8,410 nt of DNA from CAZAYB01 sp964489215 (lineage in GTDB: Bacteria; Planctomycetota; Phycisphaerae; Sedimentisphaerales; Anaerohalosphaeraceae). The stretch lies in NCBI GenBank assembly GCA_964489215.1, contig CAZAYB010000132.1, forward strand, positions 1 through 8,410. Direction: 5' to 3'. The translations under genes and the position numbers were made by a program. Shown here in pieces: positions 6,812 through 8,410 of the stretch. The stretch's first letter is position 1. Every line of letters begins with the position of its first letter. Under the pieces are notes generated by a model. It searched no databases. It saw only the letters and a program-made list of their open reading frames with translations, and was not told where the DNA came from.

Positions 6812-7874
6812 CTTTGCCGTCTTTCACCGTTAAATCCTTTATTAGCGACTCAATCTTGTCACCGTTTTTTGTAAACTCTAATTCAACAGCCAGGTATGCG
6901 AACATTATATCCCGATGTCGCTGAAAAGGCAATGCTGTCTTGATCCAGTCCTTTTGAGTAGCCAAAACAAGTTCTGCCTGGGCATCAACCGCTTCTTTGT
7001 AAATTTTCTCAACATCTCTTGCAGAAAAATTATAGTGGTCATTAAATATTTTAGAACCAGCCAAATCAAGCCCAAGGCCATTGATTCGATCAAGAAACGC
7101 CTCCGGATTACCTATGCCGCAAAAAGCAAAAATTCGCTTTTTTTTCAGCTCTTCCAGCTCAATAACCTCTCCCTTAACCATAACCGCGTGAGTGTTGCTG
7201 TGAATACTCCTGGCTACGATGATATCTGGTTTGACATCCTGGATTTTCTTTTCTATGCCGTCAACAATTTCTTCACTAACCTGGTCAGACCGGGTAACTA
7301 CGACAATGTCTGCCCGTTTTATTGAAGATAAGGGTTCACGAAGGAGGCCGGCCGGCAGCATCCTGCCGTAACCAAAAGGACACGTCGCGTCTATCGCTAA
7401 TATGTCAATATCTCGGCCGAGCTTTCGATGCTGAAAACCATCGTCCATCACAAGCAAATTACTTTTATGATGGAATACCGCCTTTTGTGCACCAGCTGTT
7501 CTGTCAGAATTAACTACAACCTGAGCGTTTTGACATGATTTGACCAGTATCGCAGGCTCATCGGTAAATTTGCCGCGTTTAGCCTTATACCCGCGGGTAA
7601 GAACCCCGCACCTAAGTTCAAGTTTATTAACCAGCCCAGCCAGCCATATAACCAAAGGAGTCTTGCCGGTTCCCCCGGTTGTAATATTGCCCACGCTTAT
7701 GACAGGGACATTAACTTTATTGCTTTTTAGTATTCTGCCGTCATAAAGATTATTGCGAACAAAAACCGCAAGCGCGTAAAATCCACTCATGACAAGCAGA
7801 ATCATACGAATTACTGCTGCCGCCGGTCCCTCAGCTTTACCTGAAACCAGATTTCGATACCATCTCTGGTTCAA
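6804..7874 (-). CDS. lpxK: Tetraacyldisaccharide 4'-kinase (lipid A 4'-kinase) LpxK
   Basis: LpxK adds the 4'-phosphate to the lipid A disaccharide precursor, giving lipid IV-A, at the cytoplasmic face of the inner membrane. The 356 residues fit the family (about 330-350). Seen are an N-terminal amphipathic/membrane segment (about 20-38), the Walker A sequence VGNITTGGTGKTPLV (61-75), LTRGY (92-96) with DEP (105-107), DDGFQHRKLGRDIDILAID (144-162), and GYGRMLPAGLLREPLSS (168-184). The start is TTG at 7874: GGAG lies 6 bases before it, just after the stop of the dehydrogenase gene, and NQRWYRNLVSG gives a normal family N-terminus. The next in-frame ATG, at residue 24, would remove it. The gap from the upstream gene is 11 bases, and the gene ends 8 bases inside hldE. 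Its presence shows that the organism makes phosphorylated lipid A. Confidence 0.96.
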   Translation of the reverse strand: MNQRWYRNLVSGKAEGPAAAVIRMILLVMSGFYALAVFVRNNLYDGRILKSNKVNVPVISVGNITTGGTGKTPLVIWLAGLVNKLELRCGVLTRGYKAKRGKFTDEPAILVKSCQNAQVVVNSDRTAGAQKAVFHHKSNLLVMDDGFQHRKLGRDIDILAIDATCPFGYGRMLPAGLLREPLSSIKRADIVVVTRSDQVSEEIVDGIEKKIQDVKPDIIVARSIHSNTHAVMVKGEVIELEELKKKRIFAFCGIGNPEAFLDRINGLGLDLAGSKIFNDHYNFSARDVEKIYKEAVDAQAELVLATQKDWIKTALPFQRHRDIMFAYLAVELEFTKNGDKIESLIKDLTVKDGKDV

Positions 7875-7880
7875 TATCGG

Positions 7881-7884
7881 CTCC
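7881..7884 (-). promoter_or_regulatory. Ribosome binding site deciding the TTG start of lpxK
   Basis: The minus strand reads GGAG, 6 bases before the TTG at 7874, starting 1 base after the TAA of the dehydrogenase gene. No in-frame ATG lies between this site and residue 24 of LpxK, so it supports TTG as initiator. Confidence 0.65.
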
Positions 7885-7885
7885 G

Positions 7886-8410
7886 TTAGAAGCTCTTGAT
7901 CTTGTCTATTATTGCATCTGCCATTTCTTTAGTGCCTACTGCAGATGGGTCATTACGGTCGTCCTTCAGATCATACGTAACATCTTTACCCTCTGCGATT
8001 ACAGAAGCAACAGCCTTTTCAAGCTTTTCACCTTCGCTTAAAAGATTAAGATGGTTAAGCATCAAAGCACCGGAAAGTATCAGCGCCGTGGGATTGACTT
8101 TGTTTTGGCCTGCGTATTTCGGTGCGCTTCCGTGTGTTGCTTCAAATATAGCGCCTTTATCACCGATATTGGCCCCAGGTGCAACTCCCAGACCGCCCAC
8201 AAGACCGGCACAAAGATCACTTAATATATCTCCATAAAGATTAGGCAAAACCAGAACATCATAAAGCTCAGGTTTCTGAATAAGCTGCATACACATATTA
8301 TCTACAATTCGGTCTTCAAACTCGATGTCTGGATATTCTTTTGAAACTTCCCTGCTAACCTCGAGCCAAAGGCCATCGGTAAATTTCATTATATTTGCCT
8401 TGTGTACACT
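7886..8410 (-). CDS. Isocitrate dehydrogenase (isocitrate/isopropylmalate dehydrogenase family), C-terminal part (5' end outside window)
   Basis: This enzyme family oxidatively decarboxylates isocitrate (or 3-isopropylmalate) in the cytoplasm using NAD or NADP. About 174 residues are visible; the frame is open to the right edge, where codons before the first internal Met read SVHKANI, so Met at 8389 is not the start. VHKANIMKFTDGLW is the substrate-binding segment found in isocitrate dehydrogenases. Residues VDNMCMQLI and LPNLYGDILSDLCAGLVGG follow, the latter holding two metal-binding Asp residues. The cofactor loop is FEATHGSAPKYAGQNKVNP. The Lys-Tyr pair in HGSAPKYAG matches the NADP-binding residues 344-345 of E. 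coli isocitrate dehydrogenase, whereas NAD enzymes usually have Asp-Ile there. Isopropylmalate and homoisocitrate dehydrogenases are less likely because of the VHKANIMK form. The gene ends TAA, 11 bases before lpxK, so it appears to be in the same transcript. Confidence 0.88.
   Translation of the reverse strand, partial: SVHKANIMKFTDGLWLEVSREVSKEYPDIEFEDRIVDNMCMQLIQKPELYDVLVLPNLYGDILSDLCAGLVGGLGVAPGANIGDKGAIFEATHGSAPKYAGQNKVNPTALILSGALMLNHLNLLSEGEKLEKAVASVIAEGKDVTYDLKDDRNDPSAVGTKEMADAIIDKIKSF

Overview
The window looks like chromosomal DNA from a Gram-negative (diderm) bacterium that makes lipid A and heptose-containing lipopolysaccharide. It is moderately AT-rich. The protein style fits the Planctomycetota best, perhaps class Phycisphaerae: a GmhB starting with a DRDDT motif, a GGAGSVA-type HldE, and a YQPRGGS-type family-4 glycosyltransferase. 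This placement is from remembered family resemblance only and is moderate to low in confidence. No RNA gene, mobile element, CRISPR array or prophage part was seen.

Layout. On the plus strand, positions 3-488 are the 3' end of gatB, the tRNA-dependent amidotransferase subunit B. Everything else is on the minus strand and reads from right to left as one tightly packed run: end of an isocitrate dehydrogenase gene (7886-8410, 5' part outside the window), lpxK, hldE, gmhB, waaF-like heptosyltransferase, WaaP-like kinase, family-4 glycosyltransferase, plsY. Gaps are 28 bases or fewer and three junctions overlap: two ATGA stop/start overlaps of 4 bases and one 8-base overlap. The run is therefore very probably one operon with translational coupling. 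gatB and plsY converge with only 16 bases between their stop codons. No stretch over 300 bases lacks a gene.

How the genes work together. LpxK phosphorylates the lipid A disaccharide. HldE and GmhB carry out three successive steps toward ADP-heptose. The WaaF-like enzyme transfers heptose to the inner core, the WaaP-like enzyme probably phosphorylates a core sugar, and the family-4 enzyme adds a further sugar. PlsY makes lysophosphatidate for membrane phospholipid. The operon thus joins lipid A, inner core and phospholipid synthesis. GmhA, HldD, WaaA and a second heptosyltransferase are not in the window.

Most notable points. GmhB is almost twice the usual length: a charged linker and two membrane segments follow the phosphatase domain, and a strong internal ribosome binding site precedes Met227, so the membrane part may also be made alone. 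The same GmhB lacks three of the four residues that bind zinc in the E. coli enzyme. The WaaP-like gene has a run of eight G in its nucleotide-binding region, a possible slippage site. The dehydrogenase carries a Lys-Tyr pair typical of NADP-dependent isocitrate dehydrogenases. None of this amounts to a clearly new system; the GmhB fusion is the best candidate for something undescribed.
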